In this document: positions 42,277-54,499 of the stretch, in pieces
How the letters are laid out: each line of letters starts with the position of its first letter
Numbering within the stretch: the stretch's first letter is position 1
Source of the DNA: Fonsecaea monophora
Lineage: Eukaryota; Ascomycota; Eurotiomycetes; Chaetothyriales; Herpotrichiellaceae
Length of the DNA: 64,000 nucleotides
Assembly (NCBI RefSeq): GCF_001642475.1
Contig: NW_019173956.1
Coordinates: 1-64,000 of the forward strand
Reading direction: 5' to 3'
Notes under the pieces: generated by a model
What the model was told of the DNA's origin: nothing
What the model saw: only the letters and a program-made list of their open reading frames with translations
Databases searched by the model: none
Translations under genes and position numbers: made by a program

Positions 42277-43137
42277 TGCTCGAGGTGGTGTTTGACGAAA
42301 AACCTTCCAAGTGTACAAATATTCGATAATGCAATGCCGCTGTGTCTAGCCAAACGGGTCTGCGCCAGGCAGATCAACCACTCTCATGTGGTAAGGAAGA
42401 GAAGGGGGGCGTCAAAGGAGTGGACAGGATCTCGGTGCAAGAGGCAGTATATGATTCTGGCACGTCGAACCAGTGGCGGAGATCGAGCAATGAGGTGAAG
42501 ATGACCCAAAGGTCATCAGACACGCGAGCAACACAAAATGAGTGAACGAGACCTGTGGCAGCAGACCAAAAACGATAGGGGAGGAAAACCTTGGGTAAAG
42601 GGTGGAATGGTCGCTTGCCGCGTTGATTGGTGTTTTCTGGTGCCTCCCCAGCCAGCGGAACTTCTACAAGTCAATGGCTCTGCCATGCCCTGCGTCATGG
42701 CCTTCCACGCCTCCTGCGCCTTTCCAACTTATTAATCTTGGCATCCCAGTCCCTGGTGTGGCGGTGAAAGATCACATCAGATGGTCTCTATGCTAGTCCT
42801 GTCATTGCTATGTAGACTGATCATGATGAAGATGCCCTCAGCAAGTACTAAAAGTCCGCAGCGACATCTCTCAGGCACGGAAAGACAAGCATCCATTAAC
42901 TATAAACTCCCTGCGCATCCCGGGCTCTATAAACTACCCAGCCTCTTACTGTACATTGATCCACATTGGACCTATCCTCCTTCGTCATCATAAAAGCCAG
43001 AGCCATGACTATTGTACACAAGCGGTCCACCGCTCTCTCAAAACGTCGTCACTGTCCTTCCTACTAGGTACTCGTGATCCCACAAAGGAAACGACAAACG
43101 AGACGCAGCCGGGCTCTTGAACGTCAAAGATACAGCC
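42277..43137. other. Intergenic, no gene supported
   Basis: This 0.86-kb gap contains the transporter promoter and the 3' flank of the hypothetical gene. No motif-bearing frame was found. Confidence 0.5.
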
Positions 43138-45378
43138 CTAATGCGCTGCTGCTGCAATTTTCATCCAACCATTATAAGGAAAATCAATGAAGTCTTGGGA
43201 AGAGACCTCTTCTCGTTTTGGTGCTGCCTGTAGCTTCTCCAGTGTGGCTAGATAGTGGCTCTCCCGTCGACTTCGTGAGTTGTCCCTCGAACTGTTGCTC
43301 GACGTCGAAAAAAAGGTCGAACGGCTCATCCTACTGACTGCACCATTCGATGGCGCAAGTAGGGTAGGCGACAACATAGCCATCGAGGACGACGCTTCGG
43401 TCTCTGGCTCGATGGAAGTGCCGGTCTGAAAGCTGGCGAGTGAGTATCGCCCGCTAGGTTCTGTCGACAGCCCTGTTTGGAAAGTCGTGCAAGAGGCCTG
43501 GTCAAAGTTGGCATCTGTATGTGGAGATCTCGACTGCTCCTGTGTCCTCCCATGTAAAGTTAGCTGGACCTCCAACGCTGCGGAGATCCGCGGAGGGCGT
43601 TGATGCTTCGTCGATTTGGTCTCCGTCTCTCGCAGTGCCCGTATCCTTTGGTCTGCCACACCACCGTTGGATGGTCGGCCAAGGACTGCTTTCCTCGAAC
43701 GGATAGCAGCCAAAAGAGATTCTTCTTGTCGGGTAACGCTCATCATTCTCCTGCTTTCAATGCTTGCGGTGTCGGACAAACAAGATTCGTGGAAGGATGG
43801 GCGGTGCGAGGATGCTTGGTCCGTGGGGATGGCAGGGAACGAAGTAAGCAAGTCGTCATCTTCTGGCGGAGGATTGGAAGATTGGTCGCTAAGATAAGTT
43901 GATCGATGGCTTCGTCGCTGGTTGGGAGGCTTCGATAATGATGATGCAGAGCCCCGAAGATGACTGCCATGAACACGCCGCAGATTCGGCGTCGCCCTCG
44001 ATCTTACAGTTGCACTTTGTTTTGTACTAACTGCTTTAGCCGTCCCTACCTCAATTTCTGAATCCGCCAGTGATTCCACAGCTATGCTGTCCCGCAGCAG
44101 CGGAAGAGGAACGCTCCCAGATACTCTGCGATTTGGCAATGGCTGTGGCTTGCCATCACCTTCATCATCAGAAGAGGACAAGTCGAGGATGCTGGTTTTG
44201 TGGAGATCGGTAGACGCTAGGGACGATGCTTTTGGTTTTGATGAGGTTTGCTGTGACTCAGCCCAGGAAAGGGTAGATCTTGACGATTTGGCATTGAGGG
44301 TTGAGACGCGCGAGGGGATCGTTGAACAAGGGAGCAAGTGACTGGATGGTGCTTTCGAACTTGCAGCTCGACTAATTGTTTCCGGTGTTTGTGTCCGGAC
44401 GCTAGATGCCTCATTTGTCAAAACACCGATCCTGCGTCCTTCGAATGCCATTTCCATTCCTGCAACAAAGCTTGGTTGCAGTTCAGGCTCATGGACGCTT
44501 TCGTCATCACTGCTGTCACCTTCGAGTCCATCAAACCAGTGCTTTGCCCCGGCTTTGGGCCGTCTGATATTCATCTTTATGTATGAAGTTTCTTGTCGAG
44601 AAGGAGTAATAGATGGTTTGGACTTCTCTGCACCGACTGATGTTGCAGGATGCTCAGACTGGAAGCGCACACCTTTTTGTGTCTTAGACTGATGAGTAGT
44701 ATGTAAATGCCTCGTAGATTCACTTTGATTAGAGGGCCTGTTGGAATGTTGGTTGTTGAACAACATCTTGGCGGCAGCATCCTCAGATTGAGAACTGTGC
44801 TTCGTGAGCTTCTTCGTTCCCGATTTATTGTCGCTTTTAGAGCGGCTAAAAAGTTTCAATTGACGCGGAGAGCCCTTGTCCGGAATCGTAGATTTGATGA
44901 CCACCGGCGTTCCTTTTCGGAGAGCAAAATCCCGTCGGGAGGACTCAGAAGTCTGTTGTGACACCGCTAATGGCGCCTTATAAGCATCATAATACGAGTT
45001 CATGGTAGAGGATGAGCCGTATGTCTTGAGGCGCTTGGAATGTGTTGAGCCAGCAGCATCTGCTTTGAGCAAGAATTCCTCGTGCAACAACACAGACGAC
45101 GCTTTCAAGTTGAGATCTGCACTGGCATCCAGCTGTTCCGTTGGGGGATGAGAAGAGCCCAGTTCGGTTGTGGCACTTGAAAATGACAAGGCAGGCAATT
45201 TTGCAGTGGCTGAAGAGCTAATGCTCTGGTTCCGCACCGTGTTGAAATCAGTTTCAGTGATCCCAAGCAGATGCTGTACTTTGTATTCGTTTCCTTCTGG
45301 CTGCCGGCCTTGGTTTGGAGCATTGGATTTTGTTCGTTTCAGAGACGCCGGCAGACGGAACCTTTGACCGCCACCCAT
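43138..45378 (-). CDS. Disordered hypothetical protein, unknown function
   Basis: One frame of 746 aa from an ATG (MGGGQRFRLPASLKR). Composition is dominated by Ser, Thr, Arg and Gln. No domain, transmembrane helix or signal is visible. Short conserved-looking islands are IKMNIRRPKAGAKHWFDGLEGD near residue 270 and SSQDFIDFPYNGWMKIAAAAH at the C-terminus, both of which look like short interaction motifs in an otherwise disordered chain. Many SP/TP and RxxS sites suggest phosphorylation. The frame has no stop over 2.2 kb and coding-like third positions, so it is a real gene, but I do not recognise it. Confidence 0.8.
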   Translation of the reverse strand: MGGGQRFRLPASLKRTKSNAPNQGRQPEGNEYKVQHLLGITETDFNTVRNQSISSSATAKLPALSFSSATTELGSSHPPTEQLDASADLNLKASSVLLHEEFLLKADAAGSTHSKRLKTYGSSSTMNSYYDAYKAPLAVSQQTSESSRRDFALRKGTPVVIKSTIPDKGSPRQLKLFSRSKSDNKSGTKKLTKHSSQSEDAAAKMLFNNQHSNRPSNQSESTRHLHTTHQSKTQKGVRFQSEHPATSVGAEKSKPSITPSRQETSYIKMNIRRPKAGAKHWFDGLEGDSSDDESVHEPELQPSFVAGMEMAFEGRRIGVLTNEASSVRTQTPETISRAASSKAPSSHLLPCSTIPSRVSTLNAKSSRSTLSWAESQQTSSKPKASSLASTDLHKTSILDLSSSDDEGDGKPQPLPNRRVSGSVPLPLLRDSIAVESLADSEIEVGTAKAVSTKQSATVRSRATPNLRRVHGSHLRGSASSLSKPPNQRRSHRSTYLSDQSSNPPPEDDDLLTSFPAIPTDQASSHRPSFHESCLSDTASIESRRMMSVTRQEESLLAAIRSRKAVLGRPSNGGVADQRIRALRETETKSTKHQRPPRISAALEVQLTLHGRTQEQSRSPHTDANFDQASCTTFQTGLSTEPSGRYSLASFQTGTSIEPETEASSSMAMLSPTLLAPSNGAVSRMSRSTFFSTSSNSSRDNSRSRRESHYLATLEKLQAAPKREEVSSQDFIDFPYNGWMKIAAAAH

Positions 45379-47466
45379 ATCAGCGTTTCCTGATCATGCC
45401 CACACGCTGACCTCTGATCTTTTGTGCATGCCGAGGTGGAGGGTATATGGGACAAGCAGCCAACAAATACTCCGTCCAGTCCGTCGAGTCTCGTATCTTT
45501 TGTCTGACAGTGTTTCGTTTGAGGTGGTTTCTCTTGATCTTAGACCCGCTCTCGCAACCAGGACGGTATCGTCCAGAGGAAAAGGTCAGGAGGTGGAGGT
45601 TAACCGGTGTCGAGTTCGAAGTGCACAGACCGACGAGCCGAATGCCGTTCTTTGCGGGACTGTACGAGTAAACACGTTATTGGAATCTCGTGGAGGCCAT
45701 TCTGCAGAACATGCCGGAGAGGCTTTCGAGGGGCTATGGTAACAAAAAACTTTGACAGTTCAGTTGAACTGAGGCAGGTGGAGGAGGTCGTGGAGGTCGC
45801 AGTGGAAGTAGGGTGTATGATGAGCAGTCCAAATTGCCCGGACTGGAATCGCCTGGCATTGAACTGGCCATCAGCCTCTGGCGGATCACCAGGTCTCTTC
45901 AGGCGGGATGACGAATTGAAGGCGGGCACGACAAATACCATGGATAACGGCCACCGCCCCGAGTCCCCAAGTTTCGAGCCTAAAGTTGCTCGTGGACACC
46001 GGACTAGCAAGGGCAAGGGTTGGTCGAATGGGCTTGAAGGAGATGCCATCCCCGAGGTGGAAAACGCTTGAAAGCTGCTGGAAAGTGTCGGTGGCTTGAA
46101 TCGTTCCAGAAACTAGGGTTCCAGCCGTGTTGCCATGCCCCTTCTGGACCTTCTGGCCTTTCTGTCGGTGTTCTTGAGGCGTCTCTTGAAGCCCGCCACA
46201 AGACGTCTAGGCTGTGGTGGCGGATGCTAACCCAAATATAAAGGATTCAGAGTTGCTAGCTGCACCCTCCGCGGGCGGTGCTGAGTGGTCAGCTGAATGA
46301 GATGAGGAGCCATGGGGGTAAACTGGTAGCTTGCGAAGCCATCGCTAGCACCACTTGTTAGTTGAAGGCCAGAGAAGGGGTAGATCAAGTCCTTTCTTGG
46401 GAAGGATGTCGCGTTAACTGGATGGAGATCAAGTCTAGTGTGGGTGACGAGAGCCCCAGGGAGCAGCTTAACAACCAACTTGGGATGCGTGAACACCTTG
46501 AGACTGTCGGATCCACGGGGGAACTTTGCACGAGGTTAGCCCGAGGCAAGTCCTCGGTCAAGGGTGCTAGGTGCTAGGTGCCTTGGGTGCCAAGGGCAAC
46601 TCCACTTCCAGTGACACCCACGGTGCCATCTTTGCTAGTCAAGGCCCTGGGGGAGAGTCATGGGGGGCCCTCTTGGCTCAAGTGGCTTCATGTTCTAGGG
46701 GGGATGCCAGTTCGGTAGCGTCGTCACTTGGACTGTGAGCCATCACCGAAAGGATAAAGGAACACCAACGGCCTAGTATGTAGTGACTCTGGGGGATATT
46801 GCTTTTCAGCCATGCCAGGGGGGTTCATTTCCTGAGATTCCGAATCGACTTGTTTACATCCGATGGCTGTTGTTTTACCGAGTCAAATTGCTTTGTTCGA
46901 CTCGACTCATCTCGTCCTTCAGGCTTCGAGAATCTGCTCGCTTATTGTCCGCTTGTCACACACTATTATTAGTCCCACTGCAAGAAGTACGAGTACAAAT
47001 GAAATTCAGCCTCTTCAAGTATGGCTTGACTAGCAAAAGTTACATGGATCTGCTTCTCGAGGCAAGCTTGTTTTTTGCTTTCTGCTTTTCAGCATCTATG
47101 GACAATATTAGACCTGAAGCACAACGTCTGCGAGTAGGGAGAGTTAGATACTCCTGGTCGCGGTATCGTGGAACCGTACAATAGAGACTAAGTGTTGGGC
47201 AAACAGCCCTGATTCTCTCAACATTATCTTTTGGAGTCTCGAGGTCGTACCGCAAGATTAGGGGCATCAGTTCGGGACCCCTTGTCGAGGCTTGTTGTGA
47301 CACGACCACCCACTCAGCCACCATCACCACAACCACCATTGCCACGTGTTTTCCTCGTGGCAGCCCGGGACGTGTCACACCATACCGAGTACTGACCAGC
47401 CACCTCTTCAGGGCCTCCTGCAGTTTCATCTGCTCGTTTTGTGGCGGACGCCTTTTCGGCGCACAA
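45379..47466. other. Long intergenic region, no gene supported
   Basis: These 2.1 kb lie upstream of the hypothetical gene and downstream of HOP1. Overlapping frames of 149-154 codons on opposite strands at 45600-46071 have no motif. A short repeat GGTGCTA-GGTGCTA and an adjacent inverted repeat CCTTGG-GTG-CCAAGG lie at 46563-46595. There is no sign of a transposon. Confidence 0.5.
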
Positions 47467-49719
47467 TCAGTCAGCGGTCGCTGTCGAGGCTGCGGTGCTG
47501 CAATCAGTGCTACAACTCCTGTTGTCACGGAATCGGTTTGTTGATTCTTCTAGACTCATGCTCGCTGCAGAGGGGGAACGATCAATGTTGATCAGTATGC
47601 GTGAGATACTGATCTTTCGTCGACGAACCGGCGTTGTCAGTTCCTTCTCGACAACAGGCTTCTTTAACGAGGGATTCCTTGCGGCCGTGTCATATCCCCA
47701 GCGGTATACTGGAACCCCGAACTCGTCGTACGAGATCAGTTCTTCGCATCCTTCGGCTGTCGTATAATCATTTTCACCAGCGTACGCTTTGAGTGAACTC
47801 AGCAAGTCATTGCGCCTCGTATTGTCAGGGTTTGTACAGGTCTCGAAAAGACCCTTCACTGATGCCAATGAACCCATGCATCGCTCCTTGACCTGCCACA
47901 TCTCCGCATCGTCAAGTGATCCGACTTCGAAGAAGCCTCTAGCTACTGGCTTGAGCAGACCCTCCTCCACGAGGCGCTCCATTGCCCAGTCAAGCACATC
48001 CCTGGTCCAGCGAAATGGTTTCAGCTGCGTCTGAAGGAAGTTCCCGGCAATCCGCATTCCGGGTGTGGTCTTTGCTGCGAGATAGCCTGTAGCCACTCGG
48101 AGGAGAATAATGAGGAGGGGAGAATTCGGGGGTTTTAGCCCTTCGGAAAACAAGAGGCAGGTATAGCAGAAGTGCTCCTCAGGTATGGTAGCAGGAGGGA
48201 GGTTGTCGCCACGGCCATAGCATTCTTTATGCTGCCAACTATCGCATACTTCGCAAAAGAGCTAACCTGGTTAGCCACTGAATTGATAGTTTTCGACCAG
48301 CCTACCATTGAACTTGATCTATGCTGACTTCCACATTCACAGCCAATGCGACTCGATCGACTAAGCCGTCGGATCCTACCGTCGGCTAGCAGGCGATGGT
48401 CAAAAGCGTCTCCACTTTCACCAGTCTTTCCACTCTGAACAGCATAGCAGTGTATGAGAAGCTCTGCGAGCTTTGTGACACTGATACAGAGCCCATTTTC
48501 TCTAGGCAGGCTCTGTTGGACAGGACAATCTTTCGACGCACTTCCTTGGTGACCCGGTCCTGGGGTTGCGAAGGCTGACCCCCTAGGGCCCTGGAATTCT
48601 GTGAGTTGGTTTGTACCGACGCTGTGTAGAACAGACTCATCGCTTGATGGCTTCTTAGGTTCAGAGGGCCGCAGGCGTTTCGCACCAGGCATTGGGCCGT
48701 TCCTAGAACGTTTTGAACCAGGAAACGAGTCTCTCAAGGTAGACAATAAATTGTTGCTGTGGCTGGAGGAGGTCTTCTGCATTGCTTGCAGCTGTCTGCT
48801 GATTTCCGTGTCATGCAGATCAATCAACGGTTCTTGTCTTGCCGCATCTTGGAGGTGTACTGCAACGCGCATTTGATGGTAACCACACTCGAGCATACCT
48901 ACAACATCCTCATCTCGATCCAGCAGCGCCTCACACATTGTCTGACCTTCCCCCTCTTGATATTCATCTTTGTCTACAAAGCCGGGTGGCTGATATACCA
49001 TAGGACATGTCTCGTTATATGTGAGACTCATTCCTAGCTTGCGACGAGCTAGGTCTCTGTCAGTGTTCTGACCTGCGACAATACGAGAAACGCGCACCTG
49101 GCAGACGGGGTAAATTCCTGAGTGAACGAAGCAGAGCCCGTATCGCAGCCCTGAAACTTTTGTGCACATTCTCCAAGACGAATGCGTGAGCTACTGAACT
49201 CAAATGCACACTGGTGACAGTGCCACGTTCGTACGCAAAAGCGAAGTGGTAAGTCTCGATAATTGATGGCTGGCGTTGGGCTGCGTCGGTTACAAAGACT
49301 CGCAGGCTGTCTAGGTAGCTTTGATCCAAGGCGTCAAAAACTCCTTGCTCCTGACTGGAAATTAGCGGGCTTCTCGAAGTCTGCTGAGGATGTTCAGGGT
49401 TTACAAGCATATCAAGCATTTGATCAGCGCATCGATTGCCCCCACGGACGAGAAGTTTGACCTCTTGACCCTCACCAGCGCTCTCTGGTGCCAACGATTG
49501 AAAAGCTGAATACAGGCTCTCTCCGGCAGACGAGTCGCTTTCGAGGGTGATTTGATTGACATATCGCGTGCGGAAGCAGGACGATGTCCAAGGGATCAGT
49601 TCTCTAGTATGGGCGATACAGGCCAACGATGCGTTGAGGAAGATCTGAACAACCGCGAGGCTTTCGGCCTGGGAAAGTATCCGTTCAGTAGGAGGAGCAA
49701 GGAGCACCCGCTGTGCCAT
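47467..49719 (-). CDS. HOP1: Meiotic chromosome-axis protein HOP1 (HORMA + PHD)
   Basis: Three exons: 49098-49719, 48306-49033 and 47467-48261. The introns are 64 and 44 nt, giving 714 aa. The HORMA domain occupies about residues 10-260 (SQAESLAVVQIFLNASLACI, IETYHFAFAYERG, LPRLPGMSLTYNETCP). An acidic and basic linker follows. The second splice creates an intact PHD-like zinc finger about 438-490: IGCECG ... MLFCEVCDSWQHKECYGRG ... HFCYTC. A C-terminal winged-helix-like part ends the protein. HOP1 loads on meiotic axes, promotes double-strand breaks and channels repair to the homologue. The frame is open upstream to 49815, but the ATG at 49719 is the first. A possible C-terminal closure motif was not identified with confidence. 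Confidence 0.9.
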
Positions 49720-51165
49720 GATTGTGAGGACCCAATGATCAACTTTTGAGGGTGAAGGTAGAAGAATTTGGTGCTGGAAGTCAGAAGCACAGTGCGTTGC
49801 GGGTTTCGATGTCACGATTTCTGGATCTCACATGACCCAAGTCCACTTGCAGAGATATCACGTCCGTTATCAACCTGAAGTCCAGAGACGATAGAGGCAT
49901 GAAGTCCTGACCGCCAGTTTTATTGGATGGACCATCAATCTACAGGAGCTTGTTCAGTCCGAATAATGTGTTTTGGTGGTTCCTTGAGGAGACAACTGGG
50001 TTATCTGAATGCATAGAGAGACAGATGAACGAGAGTATGTGCTCCCACTTTCGGTCGCCAAAACAGTTCATCTGTTCGAGCATCTCCATTTTCTAGAGTC
50101 AGCAGAATCCTGCTACCAGTTTGGTCGATAACGATCATGCCCTTCAGCAAAATCCGTAGCAATGTGACAGGTCGAAGACTTGCTCCCGAGAACAGGGTTG
50201 CCTATTTGAGCATGTTTGAGCACCCAAATGGCCATCTAGGAGCATGTATTAGGTAGGCAGGAGCTGACGACATTCACCTGGTGGTAATCACAAGCTGCCG
50301 GCTCCAGTGGCAAAGGCGAAATGAAGTCGCTTTTTCTGCGTATTATTATGGTGATGGCAGTGGCGCGGCAATTGCACCTAAAAATTGCCCGCAGCGGAAA
50401 CCAAACAAAGTTGCTCATGTCTGACACCAAAGTCTTCTCCCTTCGCCCTGTCATTCTGGCGTTGTTTTGGTGTTTTGGTGTCAGAAAATCTGTCAGACAG
50501 AGCTTCCCTCCTCTGCCTTGGCTAGCAAGCGCGCGCCAAGCCTAAAGCCTTTCGTATCTTTCATTCCGAATCTTCTTTTCAGTGGTTCAGGCTCGAACGG
50601 CCACCCCCCTCGGGCCAATCCTGCACCACCAGTCACGCCCTTGGCCATCGCCTTCACCCTCGCCCTCGCTCGCTCCTTTGCCATCTCGCTGGATCCGCCC
50701 GCTCTCCACGCTGCCTCCCACTCTCCCGACACATACCAAACACCTCGTTCTTTGAGAAACATCATTGTTCAACGACTCAGTCCCGTTTCACACCCGATTT
50801 GGGACTCTGCAAGCGTGCATCTCCACGAAGGACCTTGCCATCGTTCTTTGCCTCTCGATTTTGAACAATAGCGGACCTTCATCGAACCTTCGCTTTGTTT
50901 TAAGTCCACGACATTTGCACAATACCACCTAGTTGTTGCAGTCCCAACGCAGGCGTACCTCGCCGCCATTGGCCCTCTCGCTTCGCCAAATCCTCTGTCT
51001 CGTCCTGTGATCTCAACGGAGTGGTCATTCACGTATTGAGACTGCATGGTGTTCTCACTACTTCCCACAGATCACGACAACGACGCGACCCTTATCTACT
51101 TTCCTCGGGCACATGATCTCTGTCCATAGACCTGACGAATTTGAACGGTGACGAGGAAGAACACA
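49720..51165. promoter_or_regulatory. Divergent promoter region, HOP1 / CDC4
   Basis: This 1.45-kb space separates two divergent genes. A plus-strand frame at 50467-50871 (134 codons, pyrimidine-rich, Pro/Ser/Ala) looks like CDC4 5' leader rather than a gene. A TTTTGGTGT direct repeat occurs at about 50465-50482. Confidence 0.5.
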
Positions 51166-54100
51166 ATGGAAACCGATACGGTGGACCCCGTTCTTCGTGG
51201 CCGGCACCGGTCTGTGCTTCGGGGGACTGAGATAGGACAACATCAACGAAGTAAAGACAACGCAGCCAGGACAGTAGAATCGGACAGCTTGCTGGGTCAA
51301 TTCTCATTTGCACCAGCCACACAGACCACTGTTGTTACTACAACCACAACTACCACCACCAAATTTCCTCCCTTCATAATGCGTCCACTACGGCGGACGA
51401 AAGACTTGGATCTCAAGCAATATCCTTTGGCAGCGAGCCCTACCCCGGCCAGTTTGAAAAAGATACACTTCGAGATAGGCGGAAAACACACAATCTTCCG
51501 AGAAGCGGAAGATACCACACTGGCACTAGAGCAGGTACGAGGCGTGCATCTTGACTTTCTAACAGATTGCTAACTCGGGAGCTAGTTACAAGAGGAGCAA
51601 CGGATTCTTCGAAATGCTAATGGCGCAGTCGAGACCGTGGAGACCTTCCAGCCTTATACTTCTATCCGGCCAGCAGGCTCAAAGTTTACCTCTTTCCGAC
51701 GGAGAGCGCAGAGACGGCCAGCCTCTCCAGAGTCCATTACTGACAGTGAAGATCAAACTCAGTCGCACGAACCCTCCTTTGCATCAAGTCGTGCTGGACC
51801 ATCGACGAGATATCGCCCCGAACTCGCCGCATCGAATTCCTACTACCAATCTATAAACCCAATTACCCCAGACAGTATTCCGAAATCCAGCAACGGATCT
51901 CGTGCACTCAAACTGCGAGATGTACGAGAGCCACGAGAGCAAGATGGCTCATCCAGAACCATGAGTACCCTCCTGCCCTCCCCAAATATGAGTCAACAAC
52001 CACCATTTCCAAACATCCAGCCGTCATCACCACGATCTAGGCATTTTCATTCCCTGGAATCAGAAGACGGAACTGCCCCTTCCACTGATCGCTCCCATCT
52101 AGAGCGAAGAAGTCACAGAGAGATCTCTCAAGAGGCGGCGGTTCCTACGCCCCCTATAATCGATGACGGCGAGTTGTCTTCAGCAAGACCTCTAAGTAGG
52201 CGTGCTCTATCATCCGTCCCTGCTCGGCTGCATGTCGCGGAAAGTCCATCCGTGCAGGATGGAAGTCTTCCTAGTCCGAGTCTTTCTCCTGTCACAGCTG
52301 CTGCAACACTACAAAATACTGGATACTTTGCAGACGTTGATTCAAACTCGGAGATCGCCTCCCAGCACGAGGGTTTGTCAAGAGTTCTTGTACCGGATAG
52401 ACAGTCACCCAACTCTTTTCACTCCCCCGAAGCCGCCGACTTGCATCCCTATCACGATTCTCGCCAGCTCTCCCGCTTCACCAGTGGCTCAGTCGCCGAG
52501 ATCCCAGCAATGCTTGATTATTTTGAAGCCATCCCGGATGAACTGAAGAGCTACATTATGCACCAACTACTCCGCCGGTGCCCTAAGTCTACACTCCAGG
52601 TCGTTGCGGATGCTGTCAACCCTGCGCTCAAGTGCGATTTCCTCTCCCTCCTGCCGCCCGAATTGGCACTTAATGTTCTCAAATACCTTGATGTCAAGAG
52701 TCTGTGCAGAGCTGCGCAGGTATCGAGAAAATGGCGGCAGATGGTTAATGGCGATGAGAGAGCTTGGAAAGAACTATTCGATGCAGACGGATATACGCTG
52801 TCGGAAGGAGAATTGAAGCAGGCCATTGCCGAAGGCTGGGGTTGGCAAGATCCATCTGGTCCGTCTGGGTACGAAGAGAACATTGCCGATTCGACTCCCA
52901 GCAGGTACGATACATCCGCAGAGGCCCATTCTCCTGCAGCACAGTCCCAAAATAGGTTCAGTGAAATCCTACGCTCGAAGCGAAAGGCCCCCACGATGTT
53001 ATCCAGTCGAAAGAAACAAATCAAACTTGTCAAGTCCAATTCCTGGGATACCTCGGTTGACGTCACCTCTTTTAGCCTGTTGAAGGACTTCTCCGCAGAC
53101 GGCCCATATAACGCGGCACATTCGGCCATGGCTGCTGTCCCCCAACCGAACATCGGTCTACCGAGTCTCACGGGTCTACATCTTTACAAATCTCTCTATC
53201 GAAGACACTTTCTTATCCGGCGGAACTGGATGTTCGAAGATGCGAAACCCCAACATATCGCATTCCGCGCGCACGACACCCACGTCGTTACCTGTCTCCA
53301 GTTCGATACCAACAAGATCGTGACGGGAAGTGATGATAATAACATCAATGTCTACGAGACCAAAACCGGGGTCCTGAAGGCCATCTTGACGGGACACGAA
53401 GGTGGGGTTTGGGCTTTGCAATACGAGGGAAACACACTGGTTTCAGGTTCCACAGATCGATCAGTAAGAGTCTGGAATATTGAAGAAGCACGGGAAACAC
53501 AGGTCTTCCGTGGACACACGTCAACAGTGCGATGTCTTCAAATCGTGTCTCCCGTCAAAGTTGGAGAAAATGCAGAAGGAAGACCTATCATGATGCCTAA
53601 GCAACCTCTCATCATTACGGGATCCCGTGACTCGACCTTGAGAGTGTGGAAGCTTCCGCGGCCAGAAGATCCAGTATTTATCCAAGCTGAGAACGACCTT
53701 GATACTGATGATTGTCCCTACTTTGTTCGCACCTTGTCCGGTCATCAGCACTCTGTACGTGCAATTGCTGCTTATGCAGACACCTTGGTAAGCGGAAGCT
53801 ATGATTGCACAGTGCGTGTTTGGAAAATATCCACGGGCGAAACGATCCACCGCCTTCAAGGCCACACTCAAAAGGTCTACAGTGTTGTCCTCGACTATGA
53901 CCGCAACCGCTGTATAAGTGGTTCCATGGATAACATGGTGCGCATCTGGGATCTAAACACTGGATCTCTCAAATATTGCCTGGAGGGCCACACATCCTTG
54001 GTCGGTCTGCTGGACTTGAACTGCGATAAACTCGTATCTGCAGCAGCCGACTCGACCCTCAGGATATGGGATCCAGAGACTGGACAGTGCAAGGCTACTC

Positions 54101-54499
54101 TGAGTGCACATACCGGTGCTATCACCTGCTTCAAGCATGACGGCGAGAAAGTCATATCCGGGTCTGACAGGACTTTGAAGCTGTGGAACATCAAGACCGG
54201 CGAGTGCGTGAAGGATCTGCTCTCCGACCTCAGCGGAGTATGGCAGGTGAAATTTGATGAAAGGCGCTGTGTTGCAGCAGTGCAGCGCGAAGGTTTGACG
54301 TTTATAGAGGTACTGTCACACCCCTGAACTTTTGTGTCAAGTCGACTGACTTTCTTTGCAGGTTCTAGACTATGGCGCCGCTCGTGATGGTGTCCCTAAA
54401 TTCAACCTGGGTCGAAGAATTGTTGTCGATGCCGATGGGATGGAAGCCGATCACGATGACAACGGATATCTGGATCTGGACGGCTCCGCTGATCCGTGA
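51166..54499 (+). CDS. CDC4: F-box/WD40 protein CDC4, SCF ubiquitin-ligase adaptor
   Basis: Three exons: 51166-51534, 51586-54309 and 54362-54499. The introns are 51 and 52 nt, giving 1076 aa. The first exon holds the characteristic FAPATQTTVV followed by a Thr run and the short conserved block YPLAASPTPASLKK. A long Ser/Pro-rich region follows. The dimerisation and F-box region covers about 440-515 (YFEAIPDELKSYIM, DFLSLLPPELALNVLKYLD). WD repeats form a propeller from about 680 to 1035 with units ending VRVWNIEEA, LRVWKLPR, VRVWKISTG, VRIWDLNTG, LRIWDPETG and LKLWNIKTG. CDC4 recruits phosphorylated cell-cycle and transcription proteins to Skp1-Cul1. The third exon adds the acidic tail DYGAARDGVPKF. 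The GTG upstream of the ATG at 51166 was not used. Confidence 0.95.

Noticed and set aside
45600..46071. Overlapping open frames of about 150 codons on both strands
   Set aside because: They shadow each other, have no motif, and neither starts in a good context. I treat the region as intergenic.
50467..50871. 134-codon plus-strand frame upstream of CDC4
   Set aside because: Pyrimidine-rich, Pro/Ser/Ala-biased and without a domain. More likely CDC4 leader sequence.
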